Positions 46,704 through 55,870 of a stretch of DNA of 64,000 bases are shown piece by piece (within the stretch, counting starts at the first letter, position 1; each line of letters starts with the position of its first letter). The position numbers were made by a program, and so were the translations under genes. This DNA comes from Salinisphaera orenii subsp. orenii MK-B5 (GTDB taxonomy: Bacteria; Pseudomonadota; Gammaproteobacteria; Nevskiales; Salinisphaeraceae), in contig NZ_AYKH01000003.1 in the NCBI RefSeq assembly GCF_003788635.1, forward strand, positions 62,001-126,000, read 5' to 3'. Below the pieces are notes generated by a model, which did no database searches, was not told the origin of the DNA, and was given only the letters and a program-made list of their open reading frames with translations.

Positions 46704-47897
46704 ATGTCGGAGTCGAATCGTACCCTGCTGATGTGCGTCGCCGTTGCGGCGGCGTTCGCGATCAACATGATGGGCACCACGCTGCCCACGCCCCTCTACC
46801 CGATCTGGCAGGAACGGCTGGGCTTCTCCCAGCTGACGATCACCGTCATCTTCGCCGCCTATGCGGTCGGCGTGATCGCGGCACTGGTGATCGGTGGCAG
46901 CTGGTCGGACCAGCTCGGCCGCCGGCCGATGCTGTTTGCGGGCCTCGGATTCTCCGCGGCGAGCGCCTGCATATTCCTGATCGGCGACGATCTCGGTCTG
47001 CTGCTTCTGGGGCGCGTGCTGTCCGGGGTGTCGGCGGGCATCTTCACCGGCACGGCGACCGCCGCCGTGGTCGAACTGGCGCCGCCGGCCTGGGCGGCGG
47101 CGGCGACCCTGGTGGCGACCGCCGCAAACATGGGTGGGCTCGGCCTCGGACCGTTGGTCGCCGGTGCCCTTGCCGAGTATCTGCCGTGGCCGGCGCATCT
47201 GTGCTTCGTGCTGGATCTGGTGCTCATCGCGCTGGCCGCGTTCGCGGTCTGGTGTGCGCCCGAGCGCGTGCAGCGTCCGGCCCGGCCGCGACTTCGGCTG
47301 CAGCCGCTGCGGGTGCCGGCGTCGGTGCGGCCGGTGTTCGTGCCGGCGGCCATCGCCGGCTTTGCGGGTTTCGCTGTGCTGGGGCTGTTCACGGCGGTGG
47401 CGCCGGCGTTCATGGGCGAGGTCCTCGGCCACCACAATCGGGCCCTGACCGGTGCCGTTGTCTTTCTGCTGTTCGTCGCGTCCACGGTGGGCCAGGCCGG
47501 GCAGTCGCGGCTGCCCGAGAGCCGGCGCCTGCCGCTGGGCTGCGGGCTGTTGATGGCGGGCATCGTGCTCGTGGCGGCCGCCATCCTGGCGGCATCGCTG
47601 GCGCTCATGATTGCCGGTGCGCTGATCGCCGGCGTCGGTCAGGGCGTCGCGTTCCGGGCCGGCCTGGGGGCGGTCACCGCGGCCAGCCCGGCGGAGCGTC
47701 GCGGCGAGGTGGCCTCGACGTTCTTCGTCGTCGCCTATGTCGCGATCTCGATCCCGGTGGTGGGGGTCGGTCTGGCCGCGGATGTCTTCGGTCTGCCTGC
47801 CGCCGGCGTGGCGTTCTCGATCGGCGTGGCGCTGCTGGCCCTGGCCGCGCTCGTGAGCCTGTCGCGGCGCGCCCGCGCGGCGGGGCCCGCGGTATAG
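46704..47897 (+). CDS. MFS transporter, drug-efflux type
   Basis: This 397-residue protein has twelve predicted helices. The loop 2-3 MFS motif is SWSDQLGRRPMLFAG (residues about 66-80), and a motif-C-like glycine/proline helix appears in LSGVSAGIFTGTATAAVVEL. Efflux of small molecules is likely, but the substrate cannot be named. The stop codon TAG is at the very left edge of repeat copy B, whose terminal sequence TAGGGCTTGTT supplies it. This suggests the repeat may have set the present C-terminus. Confidence 0.82.
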   Translation: MSESNRTLLMCVAVAAAFAINMMGTTLPTPLYPIWQERLGFSQLTITVIFAAYAVGVIAALVIGGSWSDQLGRRPMLFAGLGFSAASACIFLIGDDLGLLLLGRVLSGVSAGIFTGTATAAVVELAPPAWAAAATLVATAANMGGLGLGPLVAGALAEYLPWPAHLCFVLDLVLIALAAFAVWCAPERVQRPARPRLRLQPLRVPASVRPVFVPAAIAGFAGFAVLGLFTAVAPAFMGEVLGHHNRALTGAVVFLLFVASTVGQAGQSRLPESRRLPLGCGLLMAGIVLVAAAILAASLALMIAGALIAGVGQGVAFRAGLGAVTAASPAERRGEVASTFFVVAYVAISIPVVGVGLAADVFGLPAAGVAFSIGVALLALAALVSLSRRARAAGPAV

Positions 47898-48331
47898 GGC
47901 TTGTTAACACGTCATGCGAAGACCGCGTTGGAGACCTAAGATCGTGTTCTGCAAGGCGCGACTCGCGGATCGTGGCGCGCCCCTGGTCGATTTTCATGGG
48001 AGGCCCAACCCTTCGGGACAAGCGCTGTCGTGCGGCAATCCAGCGTTGTCGCACACTGACTGCGCGGCGCGTACGACACGCCTCGTCTTGCCGCCCCTAA
48101 TCAATTTTCAGGAAGCGCTTGGCGTGGGCTCGCATGAAGTGCTATCAACCCGGCATGGAAATACGTTCATGCCGGGTTGATAAAGCGAGCATGCGCTAGC
48201 GTGCTCGCCGCGGCCATCGGCCGCGAAGTGCTTGAAAATAGAGAGCGGAGATGCGCCGGTCTCTATTTTCAAGCGCGTTGAGAACAACCGATGATTCAGC
48301 TGTCTTGGCGCCGGGTTAATAACAGGCCCTA
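47895..48331. repeat. Dispersed repeat, copy B, filling the gap between two convergent stop codons
   Basis: The left end TAGGGCTTGTTAACACG contains the MFS stop. The right end GTTAATAACAGGCCCTA contains, on the minus strand, the stop of the ABC exporter gene. The ends are inverted repeats of each other (TAGGGC(T/C)TGTTA). The first 240 bases align with copy A at 33169 (shared GACCGCGTTGGAGACC/GCCGCGTTGGAGACC, GCGGCAATCCAGCGTTGTCG and GGCTCGCATGAAGTG). Copy B then carries about 190 extra bases made of four hairpins before the terminal repeat resumes, as if another element had inserted near its right end. Confidence 0.75.
48143..48273. repeat. Four consecutive hairpins inside repeat copy B
   Basis: Four inverted repeats follow one another: a perfect 15-bp stem TATCAACCCGGCATG/CATGCCGGGTTGATA (48143-48182); GCGAGCA/TGCTCGC around the palindrome CGCTAGCG (48185-48208); CGCGGCC/GGCCGCG with a three-base loop (48209-48225); and a perfect 14-bp stem CTTGAAAATAGAGA/TCTCTATTTTCAAG (48231-48273). 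They resemble REP/BIME-type units. Lying between convergent genes, they could also end both transcripts. Confidence 0.7.
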
Positions 48332-50119
48332 GCTTGCCGTGGTCACGGCGCCGCGGCGCTGCTGGAGCCGCCACATGGCGGCGTAGGCGCCGTCGGCCGC
48401 GAGCAAGCCGGCGTGCGTGCCGCGCTCGATCACCCGGCCCTCATCGAGTACCAGGATCTCGTCGGCATCGACGACGGTGGACAGACGGTGCGCGATCACG
48501 AGCGTCGTGTGATCGGCGGCGAGCTCGGCCAGCGCCCCGGTGATCGCGCCCTCGGCATGGCTGTCGAGCGAGGCGGTGGCCTCGTCGAACACCAGGATCG
48601 CTGGGTTCTTGAGCATGGCGCGGGCGATGGCGATGCGCTGTTTCTCGCCGCCGGATAGCTTCAGGCCGCGTTCGCCGACCTGGGTGGCCAGGCCGTCGGG
48701 CAGCCGGCCGATCAGGTCGTCGAGATGCGCGAGGCTCGCGGCGCGGGCGACCGCGTCGGCGTCGGCCTCGGGGTCGCCGTAGGCGATGTTGTATTCGATG
48801 GTGTCGTTGAACAGCACCGTGTCCTGAGGGACCACGCCGATCGCGTCGCGCAGGCTGTCGAGCGTGAGTTCGCGTATGTCGATACCGTCGACCGTGATCC
48901 GGCCGGCGTCGACGTCGTAGAAACGGAACAGCAGCCGCGCCAGGGTCGATTTGCCGGCCCCCGAGGCGCCCACCACGGCGAGTTTCCGTCCCGGTTCGAT
49001 GGTCAGGTTGACGTCGTCGAGGATGCGGCGTGCGCCGTCGTAGCCGAAGGCGACGTGCTCGAAGGCCACGCGCGGGCGTGTCGCGGCCAGCGGCCGGGCG
49101 TCGGGCGCGTCATGAATCGCCGGGCGGGCGTCGAGGAGCCGGAACATGCGGGCGGTGTCGGCCAGCGATTTTTTCAGCTCGCGGTAGACGAAACCGAGGA
49201 AGTTCAGCGGTATGAACAGCTGGAGCATGTAGGCGTTGACCATGACCAGATCGCCGACCGTCATTGCTCCGGCCACCACCCGCTGTCCGGCCAGCAGCAT
49301 CATGGCGGTCACGGCGGTCGCGATGACGAGCGCCTGCGCGGTGTTGAGCACGCCCAGCGACTGGCGCGAGCGGGCCAGTGCATACTCCCAGGCCGCCAGT
49401 TCGCGATCGTAGTGGTCGGCCTCGTAGCGCTCGTTGCCGAAGTACTTGACCGTCTCGTGATTCAGCAGGCTGTCCACGGCGCGGGTGTTGGCCCGGGAAT
49501 TCAAGCGGTTGGATTCGCGCACGTGGCGGGTGCGCCACTCCGTCAGCGCCGCGGTCAGCGCAACGTAGAGCGCCACGCTCGCCAGCACGATCACGGCGAA
49601 CCAGTAGCTGTAGTAGAACAGCAGTATGCCGGCCACCATCGAGATCTCGAGCAGGGTGGGGATGATGTTGAACAGCATGAAGCGCAGCAGAAAGCTGATG
49701 CCGCCGAGACCGCGTTCGATGTCGCGGGACAGGCCGCCGGTGCGCCGCGACAGATGAAAATCCAGATCGAGCGCGTGCAGGTGCTCGAAGACCTGCAGCG
49801 CGATCCGGCGCATGGTGCGCTCGTTGACGCGGCCGAACACGAGATCGCGCAGCTGGCCGAACAGCACCGATGCCAGTCGCAGCCCGCCGTAGGCCAGCAG
49901 CAGACCTACGGGCAGAACCAGGGCGGTGCGGTTGTCGGCGTCCAGCCCGTCGACGATGTGCTTGAGCACGATCGGCAGCAGAACCGTCGCCCCCTTGGCC
50001 GCGATCAGCAGGGCGAGTGCGACCGCGACCCGGCGCCGGTGTGCCCAGAGGTGGGGCCAGAGGCCGTTCAGCCGCCGCCACTCGTCACGGGGGGACTCGC
50101 CGGCGTCCGGCGCGCTCAA
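48329..50119 (-). CDS. ABC exporter, Atm1/HMT-type (fused membrane and ATPase domains)
   Basis: About 596 residues from TTG 50119. The frame stays open to ATG 50278, but that would overlap the lipocalin gene by 113 bases with serine-rich, non-conserved sequence, so the true start is uncertain. The six-helix transmembrane domain includes LDLDFHLSRRTGGLSRDIER and VDSLLNHETVKYFGNERYEA, which is diagnostic for the Atm1/ABCB6-7 class. The ATPase has Walker A VVGASGAGKSTLARLLF, signature LSGGEKQRIAIARAML and Walker B ILVFDEATASLDS. Relatives export glutathione-linked sulfur or metal compounds. The stop lies within repeat copy B. Confidence 0.88.
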   Translation of the reverse strand: MSAPDAGESPRDEWRRLNGLWPHLWAHRRRVAVALALLIAAKGATVLLPIVLKHIVDGLDADNRTALVLPVGLLLAYGGLRLASVLFGQLRDLVFGRVNERTMRRIALQVFEHLHALDLDFHLSRRTGGLSRDIERGLGGISFLLRFMLFNIIPTLLEISMVAGILLFYYSYWFAVIVLASVALYVALTAALTEWRTRHVRESNRLNSRANTRAVDSLLNHETVKYFGNERYEADHYDRELAAWEYALARSRQSLGVLNTAQALVIATAVTAMMLLAGQRVVAGAMTVGDLVMVNAYMLQLFIPLNFLGFVYRELKKSLADTARMFRLLDARPAIHDAPDARPLAATRPRVAFEHVAFGYDGARRILDDVNLTIEPGRKLAVVGASGAGKSTLARLLFRFYDVDAGRITVDGIDIRELTLDSLRDAIGVVPQDTVLFNDTIEYNIAYGDPEADADAVARAASLAHLDDLIGRLPDGLATQVGERGLKLSGGEKQRIAIARAMLKNPAILVFDEATASLDSHAEGAITGALAELAADHTTLVIAHRLSTVVDADEILVLDEGRVIERGTHAGLLAADGAYAAMWRLQQRRGAVTTAS

Positions 50120-50165
50120 GAGCGTGCGGGCATCGACGCTTGGATGTCGGCGCGATGCCGCACGG

Positions 50166-50717
50166 CTAGCCGTCGCTGCGCTCGTCCAGCGGCTGCTGCG
50201 GCACGCTGCGCAGCTTGCCGACGTCGTAACCCAGTTCGCCGACGCGCTTGACGAGGTCGTTGTAGGTCTCGCGGTCAATCTGCGGTTTCCGCGCCATGAT
50301 CCAGACGTAGTCGCGCTTCTCCCGGGCGACGATGGTGGTGTCGTAGTCCGGGCCGACGTAGGAAATGACGTACTGCATCTTCAGCGGCCAGAAGAACTGC
50401 ATGCCCCAGACTGCGTTGCCCGAGCCCTCGGTGACGTAGCCGGTCGGCTCCATGGTCTGCATCTCGCCGTCGAAGCTGCCCTCGCGGTAGGTGAAGACCG
50501 TATCGATGCGTCCCGGCTCGGTCTGCTCGTAGCGCTCGATCGAGTTGTAGGCGTTCTCGGTGGGCCCCGGCGGAATATGGGCGATCACGTACCACTTGCC
50601 CATGAACCGGTCCAGATCGACATCGTGCTCACGCGGGAACTCGCTGCTCGGCATGAGGCTGCAGGCCGCGAGCGTCAGTGGCATGGCGAGCGTTACAAGC
50701 CATCGGAAATAGCGCAT
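50166..50717 (-). CDS. blc: Outer-membrane lipocalin Blc
   Basis: This 183-residue lipoprotein has a signal peptide ending in the lipobox LTLAAC, so Cys19 is expected to be lipidated. The lipocalin signature DRFMGKWYVIAHIP is followed by ERYEQTEPGRIDTVFTYREG and ends with YVWIMARKPQI. Blc-type lipocalins bind lysophospholipids or fatty acids at the outer membrane and are often stress-induced. It lies 46 bases upstream of the ABC exporter start on the same strand. Confidence 0.94.
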   Translation of the reverse strand: MRYFRWLVTLAMPLTLAACSLMPSSEFPREHDVDLDRFMGKWYVIAHIPPGPTENAYNSIERYEQTEPGRIDTVFTYREGSFDGEMQTMEPTGYVTEGSGNAVWGMQFFWPLKMQYVISYVGPDYDTTIVAREKRDYVWIMARKPQIDRETYNDLVKRVGELGYDVGKLRSVPQQPLDERSDG

Positions 50718-50780
50718 GGAGTCCCCGTGATCGTTCGTGATGATGAATGCCTACGCGTCGCCGCGCCCCGATGGATTCGA

Positions 50781-53243
50781 TCAGGCGTCGGCGGCGCCGG
50801 GTGCAGCCGGGCGCGATGTCGCGGCGGTGCCCGGCGCGCACAGTTCGTCGGCGATCTCGGCGAACGCCATCGGCCGCGCGACGTGATAGCCCTGAACATA
50901 GTCCACGCCGATGCGTTCGAGTGCCTGCAGCAGCGCGCGCGACTCCACGTGCTCGGCGACCGTCTTCAGGCCCATCGCCTGGCCGACCTGGTTGATCGCC
51001 TCGACGATCGAACGCTCGATCGGATCGTCCAGAATGTGGCGCACGAGCTTGCCGTCGATCTTGATGAAATCCGACGGCAGATTCTTGAGATAGGAAAACG
51101 AACTCAGTCCGCTGCCGAAATCGTCGAGCGAGAACCGGCATCCGATCGCGCGCAGTGAATGGATCAGCTCGCCGGCCCGGCGGGTATTGGTCACCGCCGC
51201 GGTCTCGGTGATCTCGAACACGAGCCGGCGCGGGTCCACGCCCGAGCGCTCGATGCAATCGCGGGCGAAGTCGACGAACTGTTCGTCGGTGATCGACTGG
51301 CCGGAGATGTTGATGCTGTAGTGATCGATTCGGGCCTGCCGTCGCTCGGCGCCGGCGATCAGCGCAAGCGCGTTCTCGAGGACCCAGCGGTCGATGCGCG
51401 AGGCGACGTTGTAGCGCTCCGCGGTGATGAGTACGTTCTGCGGGTCCAGGCCGTCCTCCGCATCGGGAATGCGCAGCAGCAGTTCGATGCCGGGGCGATC
51501 GGTCTCGGTCTTCGACAGGGGCTGAATGCGCTGGGCGAACAGCGAGAAACGTTCGTGTTCGAGCGCTTCGCTGATCTGCTGCATGCGCTGCATCTCGCCG
51601 TGCCAGGTCAGCGTTTCGTCGCTGTCGCCGTGGTAGACGTGGATCTGGTTGCGGCCGCGTTCCTTGGCGAGATAGCAGGCGGTGTCCGCCCGCCGCATCA
51701 GCTCGCTGGCGCTGAGCGCCTGATGGTCGATCGCGGTGACGCCGATGCTCACGCCCAGACGGAAGAGCTTGTCCTCCCAGCGAAAGCGGAAGGTGTCGAT
51801 CTCGGCGCGCAGCGTCTCGGCCTTGGCGGCCGCGTCCTCGAGGGAGAGATTGCGCATGATCACGCCGAACTCGTCGCCGCCCAGGCGTGCGATCGTGTCC
51901 TCGCCGCGCAGCCGGGCGGCGATCTGGGTCGAGATCTGGCGCAGCATCTCGTCGCCCGCGTGGTGGCCGCAGGTGTCGTTGACCAGCTTGAACTGGTCCA
52001 GGTCGAGATAGCACAGCGCGTGTCGCTGCACGCTGTTGCGCGTATCCCGCAGGAAACGGTCGAGCATATGCTCGAAGGCGCGCCGGTTCGGCAGCCCGGT
52101 GAGCAGGTCGTGATTGGCCTGGTAGGTCATCTCCCGCGAGATCTGCTGCAGACGGGTGATGTCGTGGAGCACGATCACGGTGCCGACGATGGCCTGGGCA
52201 TCGTCGCGTATGGGCGAGATCGTGACCTTGAGCGCGTATTCCTCACGGCTCGGCCCGCGCATGGCCAGCGTGAGGTGGTTGTCCCATTCGCGGGCTTCGC
52301 CGTCGGCGATGCACTCCTCGACCAGCCCGGTGACGATCTCTTCGCGTTCGTCGTTGCGCAGCCGGCACACGCTGTCGAAATGGCGGGCGATCGCCTGATC
52401 CGCCTGCAGGCCGAGCATGCGTTCGGCGCGGGGATTGACGTAATCGATCGCGCCGCGGGCGTCGGTGGTGATCACGCCGTCGCCGATCGAGGCGAGGGTG
52501 ACCTGGGCGCGCTCCTTCTCGGCATTGAGTTCGCGCTGGGTCTCGATCAGCCGGGTGCCGTCACGACAGACCCCCTCGCTGCCGATGGGCCGGCCTTCGG
52601 CATCGTCGATCCGGCGCGAGGAGATCAGAAGCCAGGCCAGCGAGCCGTCCCGGCGACGGATGCGGGTGGGATGACGCACCAGATAAGGACTGCGGACCAG
52701 CGCATCGAAATCCGTCGCCGGGTCCGCGAGCAGATCGCGCAGCGGCAGCCCCTCGAGTTCCGCGGGGCTGTAGCCGAGCATGTCGGTAACGGTATCCGTG
52801 ATCCAGGTGATCCGGCCGTCGGCATCGATGTGATAGAGCACGTCGGTGACGTTGCGCAGCAGACGCTGGACGCGCTGATGGCGCACCAGCAACTTGTCGC
52901 GATAGCGGTGAACCCGGGCGACGAGCGATTCCGCGGCCGCCACCAGCTCGCTGTCCTGCGAGTCGACGCGGAACGCCGGTTCCGGCCGCTGTTCCCCGGA
53001 AATGTCGATGTTCTCGAGCCAGCGGGTCACGGCGTTCGATGCCGGGCTGGTGCCGCGGCGGTGGGCGAGCCAGACCGCAGCCACGGTGCCGAGCGCCATG
53101 CAGGTCAGGCCGACATTGAGCACCACCAGCAGCGCCAGCGTGCCGGTGGGGATATCCTCCAGACGCCAGAGAAAGGCCCACTGGGCCACCACGGTCACGC
53201 CCAGTGCCGCGCAGAGCAGTCGGATGAGGCCCGACATGCGCAT
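50781..53243 (-). CDS. Membrane PAS-PAS-GGDEF-EAL protein (c-di-GMP turnover)
   Basis: 820 residues from ATG 53243 (ATG 53237 also possible). Two membrane helices occupy residues 5-26 and 34-60. Two PAS domains follow at about 125-230 and 245-365. The GGDEF motif is at 455-459, with an inhibitory I-site RGED five residues before it, so the cyclase is likely active and product-inhibited. The EAL domain starts near 565 and has ELLLR in place of EALLR (catalytic Glu587 kept). FEITETA and DDFGSG (707-712) are also present, so phosphodiesterase activity is plausible. It is transcribed divergently from the quorum-sensing kinase, with 241 bases between the two starts. Confidence 0.93.
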   Translation of the reverse strand: MRMSGLIRLLCAALGVTVVAQWAFLWRLEDIPTGTLALLVVLNVGLTCMALGTVAAVWLAHRRGTSPASNAVTRWLENIDISGEQRPEPAFRVDSQDSELVAAAESLVARVHRYRDKLLVRHQRVQRLLRNVTDVLYHIDADGRITWITDTVTDMLGYSPAELEGLPLRDLLADPATDFDALVRSPYLVRHPTRIRRRDGSLAWLLISSRRIDDAEGRPIGSEGVCRDGTRLIETQRELNAEKERAQVTLASIGDGVITTDARGAIDYVNPRAERMLGLQADQAIARHFDSVCRLRNDEREEIVTGLVEECIADGEAREWDNHLTLAMRGPSREEYALKVTISPIRDDAQAIVGTVIVLHDITRLQQISREMTYQANHDLLTGLPNRRAFEHMLDRFLRDTRNSVQRHALCYLDLDQFKLVNDTCGHHAGDEMLRQISTQIAARLRGEDTIARLGGDEFGVIMRNLSLEDAAAKAETLRAEIDTFRFRWEDKLFRLGVSIGVTAIDHQALSASELMRRADTACYLAKERGRNQIHVYHGDSDETLTWHGEMQRMQQISEALEHERFSLFAQRIQPLSKTETDRPGIELLLRIPDAEDGLDPQNVLITAERYNVASRIDRWVLENALALIAGAERRQARIDHYSINISGQSITDEQFVDFARDCIERSGVDPRRLVFEITETAAVTNTRRAGELIHSLRAIGCRFSLDDFGSGLSSFSYLKNLPSDFIKIDGKLVRHILDDPIERSIVEAINQVGQAMGLKTVAEHVESRALLQALERIGVDYVQGYHVARPMAFAEIADELCAPGTAATSRPAAPGAADA

Positions 53244-53484
53244 CAGCCCCGCCGCGACTCGCGGTGCCGTCGGTCGGCGTGGGCGCTGGATCGCAAGACG
53301 CGTGGTCTCGGCATGGGGTCGCTCGCAAGAAGGTCGTGCGTAATATACCGCGTTTGCGAAGGAGTCGATTTCCGACGCGCTCTCGCGCGGCCCGGCGGGA
53401 CACCCCGTTCGGTAATTTTCATCATCGCATATACGATAGCCGACTGTGACCGCGCGGATCGGCACGACACCAGGACGAGCCCGC

Positions 53485-54855
53485 ATGCAGCACGGCGAGA
53501 TCTTGACCGGCCTGAGACGGCGCCTGCCCGTGCTCCTGCGGCGTCTGCGCCTGCGCCTGGCGGCCTCGATCCGGCTGAGCGCGGACTATTCGCGCGCCAA
53601 TATGGTCACCTTCGGCGTGGTCGCGGTGATCGGGCATCCGCTCTACTATTACTTCTGGACCGATGTGTATCCGCAGCAGTATGAGAATCTGTGGCTGCGG
53701 ATTCTCAGCGTGATCGTGTCGCTGCCGATGCTGTTCGAGCGGCAGCTGGCGCGCAGCGAGTTCTGGCGCGACAAGCTCACGCTCTACTGGCTGTTCATTC
53801 TGCTGTACATGCTGCCGTTCTTCTTCATGTTCATGGCGTTGATGAACGACTTCTCGCCCATCTGGTCGCTGTCGACGATGGCCGCCTGCATGCTGCTGGT
53901 CATTCTTGTGTTCGACTGGCTGATGACGCTGATACTGGCTTTCGTCGGTGGCGGTCTGGCCTGGGGCGTTTTCATGCTCGTCGACGGCGAGCTGGGTCCG
54001 GACGGGCTGCCGCTGGAGGTGCTGCTGCCCACCTACCTGTTCGGGCTCATCGCCGGGAGCACGTTCAACTACAAGACCGAGCTCGTTGCTCGCGAGAAGC
54101 TTGCCGCGATAACCGATGCGGTCGGGACGATGGCGCACGAGCTGCGTACGCCGCTGCTCGGCATCCGCAGCGGTGCGCGCGGACTGCAGAATTATCTGCC
54201 GGCGGTGTTCGAGGGCTTCGAGCTCGCCCGCGATCACGGCCTGCCGGTCCAGCCGGTGCGCAAGGCGCACTATCGCCAGATGCAGTCGGTGCTCGAACGC
54301 ATCAACGCCGAGACCGAATACACCAGCGTGATTCTCGACATGCTGCTGGTGAACTCCAGTCGCACCACGATCGATCACTCCACGTTTCAGCGCGAGTCCA
54401 TGAATGCCTGCGTCGAGGCGGCGCTCGAACGCTATCCCTTTCATGCCGAGCGCGAGCGCGCCATTGTCGAATGGCTGCCGGGCGACGACTTCGTCTTTCG
54501 TGGCTCCTCGCTGCTGATGATCCACGTGCTGTTCAACCTGATGAAGAACTCGCTCTATTATCTGGCCCAGGTCGACGACGGCCGAATCCGGATCTGGACC
54601 GAGCACCAGCGTTCGGGCGCTCATCGCCTGCATTTTCGCGACACCGGTCCCGGTATCCATCCGGACGACCTGCCGCGCATCTTCGAGCGCTTCTATTCCG
54701 GACTGCCGCGCGGGCAGGGCACCGGCATCGGACTCGCCTTCGCCGATCTGGTGATGCGCAGCTTCGCCGGCGAGATACGCTGTCATTCCGTGTTCGGGCA
54801 GTACACTGAGTTCGTGATGAGTTTTCCGCCGATCGAAGATGATGACAGCAACTGA
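53485..54855 (+). CDS. lqsS: LqsS/CqsS-type sensor histidine kinase for alpha-hydroxyketone autoinducer
   Basis: 456 residues from ATG 53485. Six closely spaced membrane helices fill residues about 40-195, with almost no periplasmic loops: the CqsS/LqsS sensor topology. The H-box AHELRTPLLGIRSG places the phosphorylated His at 218. The ATPase domain has LFNLMKNSLYYL (N box), DTGPGI (G1) and GTGIGLAFADLV (G2). Unlike Vibrio CqsS it has no fused receiver, matching Legionella LqsS; a separate regulator overlaps its end by 17 bases. The ligand should be the product of the synthase encoded 1.3 kb downstream. Assignment rests on topology plus the two partners, which is strong together. Confidence 0.87.
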   Translation: MQHGEILTGLRRRLPVLLRRLRLRLAASIRLSADYSRANMVTFGVVAVIGHPLYYYFWTDVYPQQYENLWLRILSVIVSLPMLFERQLARSEFWRDKLTLYWLFILLYMLPFFFMFMALMNDFSPIWSLSTMAACMLLVILVFDWLMTLILAFVGGGLAWGVFMLVDGELGPDGLPLEVLLPTYLFGLIAGSTFNYKTELVAREKLAAITDAVGTMAHELRTPLLGIRSGARGLQNYLPAVFEGFELARDHGLPVQPVRKAHYRQMQSVLERINAETEYTSVILDMLLVNSSRTTIDHSTFQRESMNACVEAALERYPFHAERERAIVEWLPGDDFVFRGSSLLMIHVLFNLMKNSLYYLAQVDDGRIRIWTEHQRSGAHRLHFRDTGPGIHPDDLPRIFERFYSGLPRGQGTGIGLAFADLVMRSFAGEIRCHSVFGQYTEFVMSFPPIEDDDSN

Positions 54856-55870
54856 ACTGGTTCCGTATTTCCATCCGACGCAGATCGTGCTCGTCGACGA
54901 CGATATCGATTTCCTCGGCAATCTGACCCTGCAGCTCGAGGCCGATCTGGCGTATCTGCTGTTCGACTCCACGGCGAAGGCGTTGACCTACATCAACGAC
55001 GGCCAGCCGCAGGACGGCTCCCGCCAGCGGTTTTTCCGGATCGTGGGCTCCGAGCCGCGCTCGATATCGGTCGCGGAAGCCGATGCGCCCGCGCGTGTGA
55101 CGCTGGACACCGACGCCATTCGTCGCGAAATGCTGTTCACCAACCGGTTCTCGCGCATATCGGTGGTCATGGTCGACTACGCCATGCCACAGATGAACGG
55201 GCTGGAGTTTTGCGAACGCATCGACAATCCGTACATCAAGAAGATTCTGTTCACCGGCGTGGCCACCGAAGCCGATGCGGTGGACGCCTTCAACCGCGGG
55301 GTGATCGATCGCTACATCCGCAAGAGCGAACATCAGGTCTACGAGCATCTCAATCGGACGATTCGCGAACTGCAGCACGCTCATATCCGCGATACGTTCG
55401 CGGCCGCCGGGGAGGTTTTTGAGGTCGACAGCCCGGCCTTTCTGGAAGATCCTGCGGTCGCCTCGCTGATGGCCACGCTCGCCGCCGGGCACGGGTTTGT
55501 GGAGCACTATCTGTGCGCCGATCCGCCGGGCTTCATACTGCTCGACGGAGACGGCCGCATGCGCCGTCTCGTGCTGTATGACGGCGCCGAACGCACGCGG
55601 CAGATGAATGCGGCGCGGCGGGCGGGAGCGCCCGCAGCCTGCCTGGAGGCCCTCGCCGAGGGCCGGGTCGTGTTCGATCCCGCCGCCGGTGACGACCGCT
55701 TCGAGCGCTGGGCCCGCGATACCTGCGCCGCCGAGCGTCTGGAGGGGCGCGAGCTCTACGCCTGGTCGCTGTTCCACCACGTGCCGGAACTGGATGCGTC
55801 GGGTGGCCCGACCGCGACGTACAACCGTTATCTGGAGTGGCTGGACACGGTCGGTTACGCCCTCATGTAG
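54839..55870 (+). CDS. lqsR: LqsR-like response regulator without DNA-binding domain
   Basis: 343 residues. The receiver domain keeps all catalytic positions: acidic DDD at 20-22, phospho-acceptor Asp113 in VVMVDYAMPQMNG, Thr139 in FTG and Lys162 in RKSE. Between the acidic pocket and Asp113 there is an insertion of roughly 50 residues (about 52-105), so the receiver is longer than usual. The C-terminal half (about 185-343) has no recognisable helix-turn-helix. This layout, length and its place between kinase and synthase match Legionella LqsR, whose output domain is also non-canonical. ATG 54839 or 54842 are possible starts. Output is probably through protein or nucleotide binding; this is inferred. 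Confidence 0.82.
   Translation: MMTATELVPYFHPTQIVLVDDDIDFLGNLTLQLEADLAYLLFDSTAKALTYINDGQPQDGSRQRFFRIVGSEPRSISVAEADAPARVTLDTDAIRREMLFTNRFSRISVVMVDYAMPQMNGLEFCERIDNPYIKKILFTGVATEADAVDAFNRGVIDRYIRKSEHQVYEHLNRTIRELQHAHIRDTFAAAGEVFEVDSPAFLEDPAVASLMATLAAGHGFVEHYLCADPPGFILLDGDGRMRRLVLYDGAERTRQMNAARRAGAPAACLEALAEGRVVFDPAAGDDRFERWARDTCAAERLEGRELYAWSLFHHVPELDASGGPTATYNRYLEWLDTVGYALM

Noticed and set aside
50120-50278. N-terminal extension of the ABC exporter to ATG 50278
   Set aside because: It overlaps the lipocalin coding region and its Ser/Thr/Arg-rich sequence does not resemble Atm1-type N-termini.
51159-53684. Long plus-strand open frame opposite the GGDEF-EAL gene
   Set aside because: Antisense shadow with low-complexity composition; the minus-strand protein has every expected motif.
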